Shown here: piece after piece, positions 46,310 through 52,816 of the stretch
Numbering within the stretch: position 1 is the stretch's first letter
Layout of the letters: each line of letters begins with the position of its first letter
Source of the DNA: Anatilimnocola floriformis
GTDB lineage: Bacteria > Planctomycetota > Planctomycetia > Pirellulales > Pirellulaceae
DNA: 64,000 nt
Direction: 5' to 3'
Assembly (NCBI RefSeq): GCF_024256385.1
Contig: NZ_JAMLFW010000004.1
Span: 1-64,000 of the forward strand
The notes under the pieces: model-generated
Database searches by the model: none
What the model was told of the DNA's origin: nothing
The model's input: the letters and a program-made list of their open reading frames with translations, nothing else
Program-made: the position numbers and the translations under genes

Positions 46310-46580
46310 GCCGTATATACTGTTTTCCCTGCGGGGCTGAATTTCCTGAAAACAACATTTTGAAAAATCGGGGGCGGGGAAGGGACTTCGTTTTTAGCTG
46401 CGGCAGCATACTGTGGATAAACTGCGGGCAGGCTTGCTAGAAGCTTGATTTGCGAAGCTCCCCCCGCAGGCGACCGAAGGGAGTCAGTCGTCCCTGCCGG
46501 GCAGCCAGAGCGTAGCGGCGGCTGACTGGTGACTGACTCTTGTTTCTTCTCTTAATCCCCTATTGGTCCTATTGATAGTG

Positions 46581-46683
46581 TGTAATTTACCTCAGGCAAT
46601 AGGTAAAATGCCTCAGGCGACTATGTAATTTACCTCAGGGCACTATGTAAATTACCTCAGGCGACTATGTAATTTACCTCAGT
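46581..46683 (+). repeat. Iterons: five 22-bp direct repeats
   Basis: Copies at 46581, 46602, 46624, 46646 and 46668 with core TGTAATTTACCTCAGG; the second differs most (GGTAAAATGCCTCAGG) and the last ends CAGT. The spacing of the CCTCAG core is 21, 22, 22 and 22 bp, or two helical turns, so all face the same side of the DNA, as in Rep-binding iterons. Confidence 0.8.
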
Positions 46684-46910
46684 GTATGGTTGTCCACTGA
46701 GTCATTTTACCTATTCCCGGCTGCGGCAGATTACATAGCTCCCCGCCCTCCCGATTGATATTTCAATTGGCCCGAATTGTTTTTTCAATTCTGTGCTCGC
46801 TGCGCCCTCGCCCGTATCCCCACACGCCAGGCCGCTGCCCCTCGCTTTTCAATTTGTAAAATTCCCGAACGTCGCCGAATTGATATATCTATTATCTTTC
46901 CTTTCTTCCC

Positions 46911-46938
46911 TTAACATTCCGAAGAAACGGCATATACT
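46911..46938 (+). promoter_or_regulatory. Promoter of the early plus-strand genes
   Basis: TTAACA (46911-46916) and TATACT (46933-46938), 16 bases apart, a good sigma-70 type promoter, about 50 bases before the first early gene. Confidence 0.7.
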
Positions 46939-46992
46939 GAGATATACGGAAATGACAATCGGGCACGATGCCCTTTTTTGAAGGGAATGCAA

Positions 46993-47163
46993 ATGGGAAT
47001 GTTGAAGCAAATGAAGGCTGAGTTGGCCGCTGAGTATAGCAGTGATGACGAGTCACTAGGCGAAACATGTGACCGCTGCGGCATCGATCTTGATGAACTG
47101 ACCGACGATCAGTTTGACGAACTGCAATGGCACTTCGACGAGTTGCGGGGTATCAATGCGTGA
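46993..47163 (+). CDS. Small early protein with CxxC
   Basis: A 56-residue acidic protein. I chose the ATG at 46993 (AAGGGA six bases upstream). It starts MGMLKQMKAELAAEYS, with ETCDRCGIDLDELTDDQFDE in the middle and an acidic helical end. One CxxC may bind metal with a partner. First gene of the early operon; overlaps the next gene by 8 bases. Confidence 0.6.
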   Translation: MGMLKQMKAELAAEYSSDDESLGETCDRCGIDLDELTDDQFDELQWHFDELRGINA

Positions 47164-47350
47164 GTATTACACCACAAAGGACGTAGCGAAGATTTTGAAT
47201 ATCAGCACCCGTATGGTGTTGATACTGATTGAGACGCAGGGTTTGCCAGCCATCCCGGTTAGCGGCACTGCGAGAATTACACGGCGAATTGACCCCGCCG
47301 CTTTACAACAGTGGGTCACTGAACGAAGCAAGGTAGAGAATGGCAGCTAA
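47156..47350 (+). CDS. MerR/excisionase-type helix-turn-helix protein
   Basis: A 64-residue protein. The ATG at 47156 overlaps the previous stop. TTKDVAKILNISTRMVLILI is the helix-turn-helix of the MerR/HTH_17/excisionase class, followed by a wing with ARITRRIDPAALQQWV. It may control early genes or direct excision with the integrase. Plausible xis, but not adjacent to int. Confidence 0.72.
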   Translation: MREYYTTKDVAKILNISTRMVLILIETQGLPAIPVSGTARITRRIDPAALQQWVTERSKVENGS

Positions 47351-47561
47351 AGAATTCTATTGGACATGTCCGGCGAAGTTGGACATTATCACGACGGGCA
47401 ACGCAAATCGTCACCCGTTTTCAATTGTGACCGTCACGAGCAGCGAGGGAAAGAAACTTAAACTGCGGATCGGCATTCGTGAGTTGTCCGAAATGCAAGG
47501 GATGCTCAATGCTGTTCAGGATGCCCACAACGCATGGACTGAGAAGCAAGGGGGCGAATGA
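47340..47561 (+). CDS. Small early phage protein, unknown
   Basis: A 73-residue protein starting in an 11-base overlap with the HTH gene. Contains DIITTGNANRHPFSIVTVTS and LRIGIRELSEMQGMLNAVQD. No family recognised. Part of a tight four-gene early operon. Confidence 0.5.
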   Translation: MAAKEFYWTCPAKLDIITTGNANRHPFSIVTVTSSEGKKLKLRIGIRELSEMQGMLNAVQDAHNAWTEKQGGE

Positions 47562-47731
47562 AGCGTGAGTCCCCATTTATAAATTTCGCAACGAAGATCA
47601 GAGGGATGCCGATTGATGAACGAACATTCTGGGCAGACCTATATGCAATCTTCAGCGATGGGTTGCCGGAATGGTTCAGCCCAAAGGAATTGAAGTTGAT
47701 CGAGCACTATAGAACAAAGCAGGCGGAGTAG
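47558..47731 (+). CDS. Small early phage protein, unknown (57 aa)
   Basis: A 57-residue protein with ATGA overlap of the previous stop. It contains PFINFATKIRGMPIDERTFW and PEWFSPKELKLIEHYRTKQ. Overlap, codon use and the terminator 57 bases downstream support it. Function unknown. Confidence 0.55.
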   Translation: MKRESPFINFATKIRGMPIDERTFWADLYAIFSDGLPEWFSPKELKLIEHYRTKQAE

Positions 47732-47787
47732 TCTTTTGTAAAGTTTTGGCGTTCTCCAGCAGGCCCCATCTTGTGATGGGAAAGTGG

Positions 47788-47833
47788 CCCTGCGGTGTGG
47801 TAGTTCAGATTCCCACACCGCAGGGTTTTTTTG
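47788..47833 (+). terminator. Terminator of the early operon
   Basis: Stem CCCTGCGGTGTGG/CCACACCGCAGGG around a short loop, followed by TTTTTTT. Confidence 0.85.
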
Positions 47834-47839
47834 TTTCCA

Positions 47840-47867
47840 CATTTTCAAAAACCGGTTTTTGAAAATG
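47840..47867. promoter_or_regulatory. Perfect 28-bp palindrome, candidate operator
   Basis: Arms CATTTTCAAAAACC and GGTTTTTGAAAATG are exact reverse complements with no spacer. The site sits just after the early terminator and ends 20 bases before a TATACT (47888-47893), so it overlaps where a -35 region would be. A dimeric repressor or activator site is likely. Confidence 0.6.
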
Positions 47868-47924
47868 CGGCATATATAAAGTGGGCATATACTCTCGTCA
47901 TAGGGTTATCCTCTTTTTAAGCTT

Positions 47925-47958
47925 CCCTCGCAGGCTCCTCGGCTGCGAGGGTTTTTTT
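47925..47958 (+). terminator. Terminator upstream of the 47975 gene
   Basis: Stem CCCTCGCAG/CTGCGAGGG with loop, followed by TTTTTTT, 17 bases before the next gene. With the palindrome and TATACT upstream it may act as an attenuator. Confidence 0.75.
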
Positions 47959-47974
47959 ATACACATGGAGTCAG

Positions 47975-48226
47975 ATGCTAAACAAAACCTGTCGGAAGTG
48001 CGGCGACGAGAAACCGCTTTCTCAATTTTATAAACACATATACGCCAAAGACGGCACGATGAACTTGTGCAAGCAATGCCACAATGATGCACAAGTTCAT
48101 CGAGACAAAAAGCGAAAGGCAGATTGCGAGTTGATGCGTGAACGGCTTGCCGCAGCCGAGGCGAGGATTGCCGAACTCACGCAGCCGCAGCCTCGCAAAT
48201 CATTCTGGCGATGGTTCGGCGCATAA
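47975..48226 (+). CDS. Small zinc-ribbon protein
   Basis: An 83-residue protein. ATG has TGGAG four bases upstream. CRKCGDEKPLSQFYK and NLCKQCHND provide two CxxC pairs, then a charged coiled-coil helix (ELMRERLAAAEARIAEL). It looks like a small DNA-binding or HNH-like accessory. Its stop merges into the integrase terminator. Convergent with int. Confidence 0.62.
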   Translation: MLNKTCRKCGDEKPLSQFYKHIYAKDGTMNLCKQCHNDAQVHRDKKRKADCELMRERLAAAEARIAELTQPQPRKSFWRWFGA

Positions 48227-48257
48227 AAAAAGCCCCTCGCATCGGTCGCAAGGGGCT
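48223..48257 (-). terminator. Terminator after the integrase gene
   Basis: Stem AGCCCCT/AGGGGCT extended by GC pairs, followed on the minus strand by TTTTTTT; sits 25 bases after the integrase stop. Confidence 0.8.
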
Positions 48258-48281
48258 ATCAAAAGCGTGTCAGAATCGAGC

Positions 48282-49583
48282 TTAAACGGGTTTTGCTGCC
48301 TGCGGCTTGCCAATCTTCCCGATAGTCGTTCGCAAGCCGGTTATCGCCTCGTCAAGCTGCTCCTGCGTCGGGTCGATGTAATGCTTCAGGATCACGCCAG
48401 AGGGCACATCGGCAAGGAACTTCACTTGCAGGCTGATCTGATTGTTCCCCTGAATCAGGTTCGCCGCTGAGCCTCGCAGGTGCTTTGCTGGCAATCGCTG
48501 CGGGTGAGTCTCGACAAAATCCCGCCAGAGTGCGGCGAAGTTATCGTCACGGCAGCGACGTTCATTTTTGTTTAACGTGTCATCCATCACCCACGGTTTC
48601 CCGTTCTCCTGAAGAAAGAGCAAATCGGAACCTTTGCCCGTCGTGCGGTGCTGCTCGATCAACGCCAACGTTTCGGGCCAAAGTTTGTGGGAGACTTTGG
48701 GCGCTCGTGCGTGGTCCGCAGTCTTGCCACGCTTGCGGGTGAGGTAGCCACCGGCATACATGGCGTGAGTGATCGAGCTAACATCTTTCTGTCTCATTCC
48801 GCAGTTTGCAAAAAGCCAGACGAACAAGCGGAGTGGTCCGGTCGCATCACGCAGAATCAAACGCAGTTCCTCGACCGTGAAGCTTTGCACGGCATGGTCA
48901 ACAATTTTCACCTTGAGCGAATCGAGGTTGCGAAGTGGTTCGGACAACTGCCGTTCTTGATAAAGGAACTTTATAAAAGTCTTCACGTCTTGCAGCGTGT
49001 CATGTTTGTAGTAGGCCGAATGATCCGCACTCGTGATCGCTTTGAAAAACTTGCGGTAGTTCTCCTCAGTCACGGCATCGACACCGGCCCCATCCGGCAG
49101 GCTGGCCACGAACCGATCAACGGCACGCTTGAGATTGTCGAACCTGCCGGACCTCCTGCCGCCGTCAGCTTTTTTCAAGGCGAGGAATTCATCACGCCAC
49201 TTGCCAACCGTTTGCGCTGTTTTGGACTCGACCAACTTTCCCGAAACGAATTCATCGACAAAGGCATCTAAGGTTGCGGGCGAGGGATCGACGATTCCTG
49301 CCCGGTCAATCGCTCGACCGATCACGGCGACTTTCTGATTTAGTTCCTCGACCGGGTTCGGCTGAACGGGCACCTGATGTTTTTCCCACCAGTCGTTTGC
49401 CGCAGCTTGCGAACCCTCTTTTGTCCACTGCGATTCAGGCAGGCCGAGGTATCCGGTGTGCGGCTTATTCTCGTCTCGCATCTGAGGACGGCAGAGCAAA
49501 CGCCACCGCACGCCACGCACCATGCGAGTCCAGCGGAATGCGGGCGAACCTTCAAAAGTTCCTGCTAGGTTCTTACGTGGCAT
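48282..49583 (-). CDS. int: Tyrosine recombinase (integrase)
   Basis: A 433-residue protein. An N-terminal arm-binding part, a core-binding region (residues about 90-200, SKTAQTVGKWRDEFLALKK), and the catalytic domain: Arg in NCGMRQKDVSSIT (about 270), the second box AKHLRGSAANLIQG with Arg near 370 and the Tyr nucleophile in ILKHYIDPT near 402. It catalyses phage integration into tRNA-Val and excision. It starts 11 bases inside the end of a small upstream gene, which lies next to the arm sites. Confidence 0.92.
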   Translation of the reverse strand: MPRKNLAGTFEGSPAFRWTRMVRGVRWRLLCRPQMRDENKPHTGYLGLPESQWTKEGSQAAANDWWEKHQVPVQPNPVEELNQKVAVIGRAIDRAGIVDPSPATLDAFVDEFVSGKLVESKTAQTVGKWRDEFLALKKADGGRRSGRFDNLKRAVDRFVASLPDGAGVDAVTEENYRKFFKAITSADHSAYYKHDTLQDVKTFIKFLYQERQLSEPLRNLDSLKVKIVDHAVQSFTVEELRLILRDATGPLRLFVWLFANCGMRQKDVSSITHAMYAGGYLTRKRGKTADHARAPKVSHKLWPETLALIEQHRTTGKGSDLLFLQENGKPWVMDDTLNKNERRCRDDNFAALWRDFVETHPQRLPAKHLRGSAANLIQGNNQISLQVKFLADVPSGVILKHYIDPTQEQLDEAITGLRTTIGKIGKPQAAKPV

Positions 49584-49770
49584 TGTCTGAACCCTCCTGC
49601 TGAATCATGTCAACCCGCACGACCTGCGTCGGATTGATCGCCAGACCGAGAAGGCAGACGACTGTCACCCGTCCTTTGGATTCGTCGTCAACTGCCACGA
49701 AAGTCTTTGACTCATCGCCCGGATCAGACCACTCCGGTTTGAACTTAACTCTTTGACCTTTAGTAATCAC
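49573..49770 (-). CDS. Small protein upstream of int
   Basis: A 65-residue protein. I chose GTG at 49770 (AGGGAAG upstream); a much longer ATG reading would cross the arm sites and core. The sequence has TKGQRVKFKPEWSDPGDES and an acidic stretch with VDDESKGRVTVVCLLG, a small SH3-like beta fold. Overlaps int by 11 bases, so probably translated with it. May be an accessory factor; function unproven. Confidence 0.6.
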   Translation of the reverse strand: MITKGQRVKFKPEWSDPGDESKTFVAVDDESKGRVTVVCLLGLAINPTQVVRVDMIQQEGSDNAT

Positions 49771-49781
49771 TTTCGCTTCCC

Positions 49782-49831
49782 TTGGGTAAATTCTTGGGTA
49801 AATCGGGACGCCCAAAAGGAAGTTTACCCAA
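49782..49831. promoter_or_regulatory. Integrase arm-type sites, right end
   Basis: TTGGGTAAAT at 49782 and 49794 (the latter continuing CGGGACG as at the left end), and an inverted GTTTACCCAA at 49822. Placed just inside the core, on the integrase side. Confidence 0.75.
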
Positions 49832-49878
49832 GAACATAGCGCCAAACCAGCGAAATACGCATGGTCGCCAGAAAAAAA

Positions 49879-49926
49879 CACTCTTACACAGTGGATGTCG
49901 TGGGTTCGAGTCCCCCACCGCCCATT
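49879..49926 (+). repeat. attR of element 1 / att core between elements
   Basis: 48 bp identical to 25688-25735. It contains only the 3' half of the tRNA, so it is not a functional tRNA gene. Confidence 0.93.
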
Positions 49927-49933
49927 AAATCCG

Positions 49934-49971
49934 AAACCCGCTGTAAGGCAAGGACTTATAGCGGGTTTTTT
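49934..49971 (+). terminator. Terminator next to the att core
   Basis: Stem AAACCCGCT/AGCGGGTTT, followed by TTTTTTCG. In the original chromosome or in the element it would stop tRNA transcription. Confidence 0.7.
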
Positions 49972-50001
49972 CGTTTGTAAAACCTGCGTGAGTTCCAGAA
50001 A

Positions 50002-50039
50002 ACTACCCCCTCGACTACCCCTTTCGGCTGCGGGGTAGT
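50002..50039. promoter_or_regulatory. Arm-like repeats of element 2
   Basis: ACTACCCC at 50002 and 50014 in direct orientation and GGGGTAGT at 50032 inverted, about 75-110 bp inside the att core. Same layout as the element 1 arm sites but a different sequence, suggesting a different integrase arm specificity. Confidence 0.55.
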
Positions 50040-50116
50040 CCGTTTTAGCCCGCTCGGATGCCGGATATTATGAAACTCGTTCTGAATCCTTCGCCGCCTG
50101 CTGAACGAGGTTTCTG

Positions 50117-51001
50117 ATGTTCGATGTCTTCTCGAAAAGGAACAAGTCGCTTCCCGATACTTTCACCTACGACGACCTTCCCACTGAGTTCAGAAATCAG
50201 GTGCTTTGGATTTGGAGAGATTCCATTTTCAAAATCTCGCTGTACTACACGAGCACACAACGTCAGGCGAATAGACTTCTGAACTACATCCACAAAATCG
50301 TGTGCGAGGAACATGGCCTCTTGGAACTCAGCAACGAGGGCGGTGCTGAAAATCAGTTAGTCGATGCGTTGCTCAATTCAGATAACTTGGTTTTGGTCCT
50401 GGACATCATCGAACTCACGTTCAGGGCGTATCCGTTCTTCCTGGAAGATGAAGATGAAAACTCGAAGCCAGCAACAACCCCGGAAGATGCTGTCGCAGCC
50501 TTGAATCATCGTTTCAGAGAACATGGCCTAGGCTACGAGTTCAACAAAGATTCACAGTGCCTGATCCGCATTGACAATACTGTGACGCATACCCAAGCGA
50601 TACAACCTGCGCTGCATCTTCTCGCAGCCACCGAATACAAAACGGCGAATGAGGAGTTTCTCGAAGCGCTCGAAGACTTCAAGAAGCACGACTACGATGA
50701 CTGCCTGACCAAGTGTTGCTCGGCGTTCGAGAGCGTGATGAAGATTATTTGCGACAAGAAGGGCTGGCCATATCAACAGAACGACACTGCGAAGCCCTTA
50801 ATTAGCACGATCATCACGAACACAGGATTGCCGACATTCTTCGCTGATCCGCTTACGCTCATTGCAACGCTGCGGAACAGGCTTAGCAAATCCCATGGGC
50901 AGGGTACGCAGCCGAAGTCGCCTGATGATTTTATCGCTCGCTATGCCATCAATGCGACCGCCTCGGCAATCCTACTTTTGCACGAAGCAGCGAACAAGTA
51001 A
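50117..51001 (+). CDS. Abortive-infection-like protein (AbiJ/Abi_C type)
   Basis: A 294-residue protein with AACGAGG before ATG. N-terminal: LPTEFRNQVLWIWRDS and ISLYYTSTQRQANRLLNYIH, resembling the AbiJ N-terminal domain (STM4504/CBY_0614 type). C-terminal (about residues 185-294): FKKHDYDDCLTKCCSAFESV, KPLISTIITNTGLP and LRNRLSKSHGQG, the Abi_C pattern. Such two-domain proteins are linked to phage exclusion in which infected cells stop growing. Position next to the att core, away from virion genes, fits accessory defence cargo. Confidence 0.7.
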   Translation: MFDVFSKRNKSLPDTFTYDDLPTEFRNQVLWIWRDSIFKISLYYTSTQRQANRLLNYIHKIVCEEHGLLELSNEGGAENQLVDALLNSDNLVLVLDIIELTFRAYPFFLEDEDENSKPATTPEDAVAALNHRFREHGLGYEFNKDSQCLIRIDNTVTHTQAIQPALHLLAATEYKTANEEFLEALEDFKKHDYDDCLTKCCSAFESVMKIICDKKGWPYQQNDTAKPLISTIITNTGLPTFFADPLTLIATLRNRLSKSHGQGTQPKSPDDFIARYAINATASAILLLHEAANK

Positions 51002-51013
51002 TGCTGGAAAGAC

Positions 51014-51811
51014 TCACTGGACTTCGATCAGTGGAAAGGAATAAGCCGACTTTGCGTCAGTCGGGTAATAGAACGGTCGCTCATTGTTCGCCAAGAGTCT
51101 TGCCAGCATTCGTGAGAGAAAGAACGGCATGGCGATATTGTGCATGCGCAGTGTTGAGGGCCACACTTCAACCTTATTCGTCGTAAGCGACGGCATTGCG
51201 AAGCGTCCTTGAAGCGAGCCAACGAAATGCGGAGCTAAGTTCGGATCGATTCCCGACGCCTTCCAGGTATTAGGAAAAGTCTCTTTGCCGGTTTCAGGTA
51301 AGTCGCCGCTCATTGCGATAACAGCGCAGAAGATTTCGCCAGCGTTCTTTTGCTCGTAGAGGAACTCGGTGGCGTTGCGAATGTTTGCCAATCCTCTTTC
51401 GAGGTGGCTCGGAGACTCTGCTGCCCTGCGTCGGTGGCTAAGCGTTTTCTTTACCTGAATGATCCCTCGAACTGCTTCTGGTTGGACAATGACGATGTCT
51501 TGCATTCGATAGATCGGGCTGTGGTATTGTTCATCGTGGATCAGCAAGTCTATTTCCGGACAGTGCCGATTGGATTTCTGCGACCTCCCGAAAATGAATC
51601 CCTTGTCGATTGAAAACCGCTTCGGCAAAAACCCTCGCAACCATTCCCGAAGAAGATGCTCACATAGATTGCCAGTGTGTGTGTGATCCTTTGAGTCACG
51701 CCCGAGAAGGCGGGCGAAGTTATCGCATTGAGTGACGATCACTTGCGATTGTGCGTCGATAAACGCCATTAAGCCTTCAGCCTCAATCTCGGACTGAGTT
51801 TTCTTGGCCAT
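51014..51811 (-). CDS. DUF6602-like nuclease-fold protein
   Basis: A 265-residue protein. Around residues 45-125: CEHLLREWLRGFLPKRFSID, the acidic CPEIDLLIHD, and VRGIIQVKKTLSHRRR. The D...(Q/E)xK arrangement matches PD-(D/E)xK nuclease folds, with Gln in place of the usual acidic residue before VK. Families of this type (DUF6602) occur in defence islands. It converges on the Abi-like gene and follows the small MAKK gene in an operon (1-base gap). Confidence 0.65.
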   Translation of the reverse strand: MAKKTQSEIEAEGLMAFIDAQSQVIVTQCDNFARLLGRDSKDHTHTGNLCEHLLREWLRGFLPKRFSIDKGFIFGRSQKSNRHCPEIDLLIHDEQYHSPIYRMQDIVIVQPEAVRGIIQVKKTLSHRRRAAESPSHLERGLANIRNATEFLYEQKNAGEIFCAVIAMSGDLPETGKETFPNTWKASGIDPNLAPHFVGSLQGRFAMPSLTTNKVEVWPSTLRMHNIAMPFFLSRMLARLLANNERPFYYPTDAKSAYSFPLIEVQ

Positions 51812-51812
51812 A

Positions 51813-52193
51813 CTACCCGTTCCCCGTCCTGAATCCCGCTACTCGGGCAATTGCTTCCAGCGTCTTATGAGCCGTCTCAACCGATCCGCAGGCCATGAGT
51901 AGTGCTCCTGCGGCTTCAATGGCTACGAGGCCGTTATTGAATGCATCGCCATGAAGAGGATTGCCAACATGAATCGGTTTTTTCAGTGGCTTCGGCCCAC
52001 GCTTGCCCGGCTTCTTCTTCCCGGCCTTCTTGTCGTTTGATTTCGTCATGCTCACAGCCTGCGGGGTGAAACTGACCCCATGTTCAGCCGTGAGAGCCGC
52101 CGCAACATCCTTCGGCTTCGCCTCAGGATTTGCGGCCATATAGTCTCGAATGACTTGCGACTTGTTGATACCGGCGGACTTCTTCTTGGCCAC
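51813..52193 (-). CDS. Small basic HTH-like protein (homologue of 25902)
   Basis: A 126-residue protein. GTG start at 52193 with AGGAG nine bases upstream. SQVIRDYMAANPEAKPKDVA, AALTAEHGVSFTPQAVSMTK, then a Lys/Pro/Gly linker (KKAGKKKPGKRGPKPLKKP). A short C-terminal part contains GALLMACGSVETAHKTLEAI. The same position relative to att as in element 1. Probably DNA binding; may be a host-derived planctomycete gene. Confidence 0.65.
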   Translation of the reverse strand: MAKKKSAGINKSQVIRDYMAANPEAKPKDVAAALTAEHGVSFTPQAVSMTKSNDKKAGKKKPGKRGPKPLKKPIHVGNPLHGDAFNNGLVAIEAAGALLMACGSVETAHKTLEAIARVAGFRTGNG

Positions 52194-52256
52194 GGCTGCG
52201 GACTCCTGATGTTGTTTCTAAGGGGATCACTCTAGCGTAATTGCTCACCCGCTCCA

Positions 52257-52262
52257 TAGATA
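52257..52262 (+). promoter_or_regulatory. TANATA motif (TAGATA), plus strand
   Basis: CATAGATACGGCATG, the last three bases starting the 52267 gene. Same spacing of four bases as in the minus-strand late genes, so the motif is used in both directions. Confidence 0.45.
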
Positions 52263-52266
52263 CGGC

Positions 52267-52551
52267 ATGAATCTACTTGGCCCTGTTCTCGTCTTCCTAA
52301 CGTGCTTGAGCGTGGCAACGCTCAAGCACTCTCTAAACCAACCGGCTGTTAAGGCCGAGCACTTCGTGAAGGCTTCCTACGAGATTCCATTCGATGCTTC
52401 TCGAATCCCAGAGCCATTCCCACAACAAGACTTCTGCGCCCAAGTTCAAGGCCGACCGTTTCGCCCGCTCCGCAGAGCAGGCCGATGGATTGGAGAGCGC
52501 CGCCCCCTTCGAGCCGTTGGGCGATTCTTATTTCGTCGATGCCGTCGTTAG
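52267..52551 (+). CDS. Small membrane/exported peptide with overlapping downstream frame
   Basis: A 94-residue frame starting LLGPVLVFLTCLSVATL (signal-like segment), then PAVKAEHFVKASYEIPFD. After about residue 60 it becomes Arg-rich (RPLRRAGRWIGERRPLR), which looks like a shadow. The +1 frame from ATG 52394 to stop 52558 reads ESQSHSHNKTSAPKFKADRF and GLESAAPFEPLGDSYFVDAV with natural composition. Either two overlapping small genes or a frameshifted single gene. Not recognised. Confidence 0.45.
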   Translation: MNLLGPVLVFLTCLSVATLKHSLNQPAVKAEHFVKASYEIPFDASRIPEPFPQQDFCAQVQGRPFRPLRRAGRWIGERRPLRAVGRFLFRRCRR

Positions 52552-52579
52552 GAATTGAAGCCGTGCTGACTCAATAAGG
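52552..52579 (+). repeat. Repeated leader, copy 1
   Basis: GAATTGAAGCC-6 bases-ACTCAATAAGG before the ATG at 52582; the second copy precedes the methyltransferase. Confidence 0.6.
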
Positions 52580-52581
52580 TA

Positions 52582-52785
52582 ATGAAAATTACTGTCGAGG
52601 TAGCATTTGAGATTGGCGATGTTGTCTTTCTCCGAATGCGAGAAGAGCGGATTGGCGGGTTGGTAACAAGGTTTGCCGTTGGAGCAGGCGGCGTAACCTA
52701 CGCCGTTGCGTGGGGCACCGGACAAGAGACGTGGCATTACGCCTTGGAACTTAGCGTCGAGCATATTCCAAACTATGTGACGTGA
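52582..52785 (+). CDS. Small SH3-like protein, unknown
   Basis: A 67-residue protein. ATG has AATAAGG three bases upstream. Contains VAFEIGDVVFLRMREERIGG, VTYAVAWGTGQETWHYALEL, a small beta-barrel (SH3-like) pattern. Located between two copies of the same leader, directly before the methyltransferase. Function unknown. Confidence 0.6.
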   Translation: MKITVEVAFEIGDVVFLRMREERIGGLVTRFAVGAGGVTYAVAWGTGQETWHYALELSVEHIPNYVT

Positions 52786-52813
52786 AGAATTGAAGCCATC
52801 TCCACTCAATAAG
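52786..52813 (+). repeat. Repeated leader, copy 2
   Basis: GAATTGAAGCC-6 bases-ACTCAATAAGG, ending right at the ATG of the methyltransferase. The element 1 methyltransferase keeps ACTCAATAAG in the same place. Confidence 0.6.
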
Positions 52814-52816
52814 GAG

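Larger units (their letters stand above)
46164..46978. other. Origin-like non-coding region
   Basis: About 815 bp without a supported gene. It holds a G-run tract, the 9-bp inverted repeat GAGTCAGTC/GACTGACTC (46481-46489/46531-46539), five iterons, and a promoter at the right. Three copies of TATACT (46316, 46933 and, further right, 47888) recur. Confidence 0.6.
25688..49926. mobile_element. Element 1: complete HK97-type tailed prophage in tRNA-Val (24.2 kb)
   Basis: Bounded by the 48-bp direct repeats, with integrase at the right end, integrase arm-type repeats inside both ends, and a full minus-strand set of terminase, portal, protease, capsid, connector, tail and fibre genes. Early genes and a candidate iteron origin sit at the right. 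Base composition is more AT-rich than the chromosome to the left. No lysis gene or CI-like repressor is recognised. The repeat means excision would restore one att site. Confidence 0.9.

Noticed and set aside
49879-49924. A second tRNA-Val gene
   Set aside because: Only the 3' half (anticodon arm onward) is present; the acceptor 5' strand and D arm are missing.
25688-49926. Gene transfer agent
   Set aside because: It has att sites, integrase, replication-like region and a terminase pair, which fit a temperate phage rather than a fixed GTA cluster.
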